NCBI GenBank assembly: GCA_019155205.2
Contig: JAHNZQ020000010.1
Location: 1,286,911-1,350,910 of the forward strand
Reading direction: 5' to 3'
From: Gracilaria vermiculophylla
Taxonomy: Eukaryota; Rhodophyta; Florideophyceae; Gracilariales; Gracilariaceae
DNA length: 64,000 bases
Each line of letters opens with the position of its first letter. Position 1 is the first letter of the stretch. The position numbers and the translations under genes are program-made. Under the pieces are notes generated by a model. The model searched no databases, was not told the origin of the DNA, and saw only the letters and a list, made by a program, of their open reading frames with translations. Shown piece after piece: positions 62,485 through 64,000 of this stretch.

Positions 62485-63879
62485 AATGACGAGTGGCATT
62501 CGGCACGGGAAAATGAAGTTGACATGCAGGAGAACGAGGGTGACGAATCGGGCCCCGAGTGGACGGCAGAGAACCACGACTCCGCCACCAGCGATTACGG
62601 TGCCGATCTACACACGCCTAATGAGATAGGCAGCCCCACAAAGCAGAGCGGTGCGCATCACGAGACGTGCGGCGACGCGGCAGGTAGTGGGGTACGGAAT
62701 GCACCGAGCGGAGAAAATGCGGACCAGCGCGCAGGAGTGGGCGAACAAGACAGCGCCACTCAGCCCGAAGGCAGTGAGGGCTCAGCCACAAAGTTCACAG
62801 AGACCACAGGAGTGCGACCAAGGCTCAAAGACCGGCGCAAGATGTCTAGCCCCATTAACGGTGCGCGCCGCGTGACTCACACAGAGGAAACGCATGGCGG
62901 TGGTGATAAAAATGACGCAGATGAGTCGGGGACAACGCTTGAGGAGCAAATGAACGCCAGGTATGGAGCCCGAACGCGAACAGGGATGAGAAGCAGAAGA
63001 AAGGCAAATTACGACATTAATGCCTGTAAGGCTATGTCTGGCAATATCACTCACCAGGCGCACATGCTAGCGCAATCCGATACCACCGCTATCGCTCCGA
63101 CGTTCGATGTCGTCCACCTCGCCAACCTAAGCACGTCCTCGACGCCCATTACCCACGCGCTCCTAACGCAGTACGGCATTAAGAAAGGCCTGAAGGTTTT
63201 TGGCCAACAAGGAGATGAGGCGATCACTGCAGAGATGCAGCAGCTGCACGACCTCAGCGTCATGAAACCAAAACCGCCGTCAGCACTCAGCAAAGAAGAC
63301 CGCCAGGCAGCGCTTCAGTATCTGATGTTTTTGAAGAGGAAAAAGGATGGTCGGGTCAAAGGGCGGGGCTGCGCAGACGGACCGAAACAGCGACAAGACG
63401 CAAAGAAGGGGGATGCCTCGTCAACAACCATCTCCACTGAAGCAGTCTTCCTAATACTAACTATAGCGGCAAAGGAACGCCGCGATGTCATGACGATGAA
63501 CATCCCCGGCGCGTTTCTTCAGACGCAACTCAGTGGCGAGCGGGTACACGTGAGATTCGAAGGAAGAATGGCCGAGCTGCTCGCGCTCATTGACCCAAAA
63601 CTCTACCGGCCGAACATCATCATGGAGAAGGGGAGGCCTGTCCTTTACGCAGAATTACAGCGTGCGTTATACGGGATACTCCAGTCGGCGTTGCGTTTCT
63701 GGGAACAGGTACTTTCCGATCTGGCAGTGCTGGGATTCATCGTTAACCCATATGATTGGTGTGTAGCAAACCGCACGATAAACGGATCTCAACAGACCGT
63801 GGGTTGGCATGTCGACGACGTTCTTGTCACCCATGTGGACGACAAGGCCAACGACGAACTTTACGAGTGGTTTATGTAG
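62485..63879 (+). pseudogene. Copia reverse transcriptase, N-terminal part
   Basis: Same frame, after the TGA at 62482. An acidic Ser/Glu/Thr-rich linker leads into the reverse transcriptase: MNIPGAFLQTQL (first catalytic-region motif), ELQRALYGILQSALRFWEQ, NPYDWCVAN, and WHVDDVLVTHVDD containing the catalytic DD pair. The frame stops at TAG 63877. Sequence after that reads protein-like in another frame (YERGTDTSRVAEAP), suggesting a frameshift near 63879; RNase H would lie beyond the window. Confidence 0.85.
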
Positions 63880-64000
63880 TGCAAACTACGAACGTGGCAC
63901 AGACACGAGCCGCGTCGCGGAAGCACCACCAAGGTGTTCAAGCTTGCTCTCAATGAGAGGTGGCACAGCGAGAGAGCCCTCTGATAGGGTCGACACGAGC

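Larger units (their letters stand above)
59059..64000 (+). mobile_element. Ty1/Copia retrotransposon, degenerate, right end beyond window
   Basis: Gag, protease region, integrase and reverse transcriptase follow in Copia order in one continuous frame, so this is Ty1/Copia and not Gypsy. That frame is broken by in-frame stops at 61753 (TGA), 62422 (TAG), 62482 (TGA) and 63877 (TAG); after the last, similarity continues in another frame. The left boundary given is only where the frame opens (GTG at 59059); further in-frame stops at 59302 and 59311 precede the gag ATG. Neither LTR can be delimited because the second copy is outside. Confidence 0.88.

Overview
The window looks like nuclear DNA of a photosynthetic eukaryote, most likely a red alga. 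Several genes encode plastid-type proteins behind N-terminal targeting extensions: Cpn60, ribosomal protein S1, an HMA1-like metal pump, and probably an RsmE methyltransferase and a DUF493 protein. Most genes are single uninterrupted ORFs with ATG starts. Introns are few and short; the four I place have donors GTACGT, GTACGT, GTAAGT and GTGAGT. The NADPH oxidase at 47.5-50.4 kb carries an extra block of membrane segments inserted in its NADPH-binding half. As I recall, that architecture was described for red-algal respiratory burst oxidases, and it is the best lineage clue here. The assignment is an inference.

Layout. 0-6.6 kb: a short-chain dehydrogenase (SDR), a YeeE/YedE sulfur-compound transporter, an HMA1-like P1B ATPase and an AlkB-type dioxygenase with an extra zinc finger. 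8-15.6 kb: protein phosphatase inhibitor 2, V-ATPase subunit d in three exons, and eIF4G (MIF4G-MA3-W2). 15.6-18.3 kb appears empty. 18.3-21.5 kb: a cysteine-rich mini-protein, RsmE and an unrecognised CxxC protein. 21.7-27.1 kb: a Tc1/mariner end abutting an assembly gap, a 5'-truncated MED15, a GC-rich stretch with a doubtful spliced gene, and a full-length dead Tc1/mariner element. 27.4-41.3 kb is a dense housekeeping block: DRE2, PheRS alpha, DUF493 protein, HDHD5-like HAD phosphatase, SerB, UMP1, BAR-SH3 and plastid Cpn60. 42-55.6 kb: a poly-C tract and second gap, a BTB-like protein, a small three-exon gene, a second SDR, the NADPH oxidase, plastid S1 and two orphan ORFs. 55.6-64 kb is repeat-dominated: a non-LTR retrotransposon relic and a Ty1/Copia element that runs off the window, its long frame broken by stop codons.

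Many genes are divergent pairs sharing short upstream regions: V-ATPase d/eIF4G, PheRS/DUF493, HDHD5/SerB, UMP1/BAR-SH3, Cpn60/BTB-like. No operons, CRISPR arrays, rRNA genes or convincing tRNA genes were seen. Several ORFs extend in frame upstream of the first ATG only through GTG or TTG codons; starts here are placed at ATG. Residue positions and splice sites were worked out by hand.
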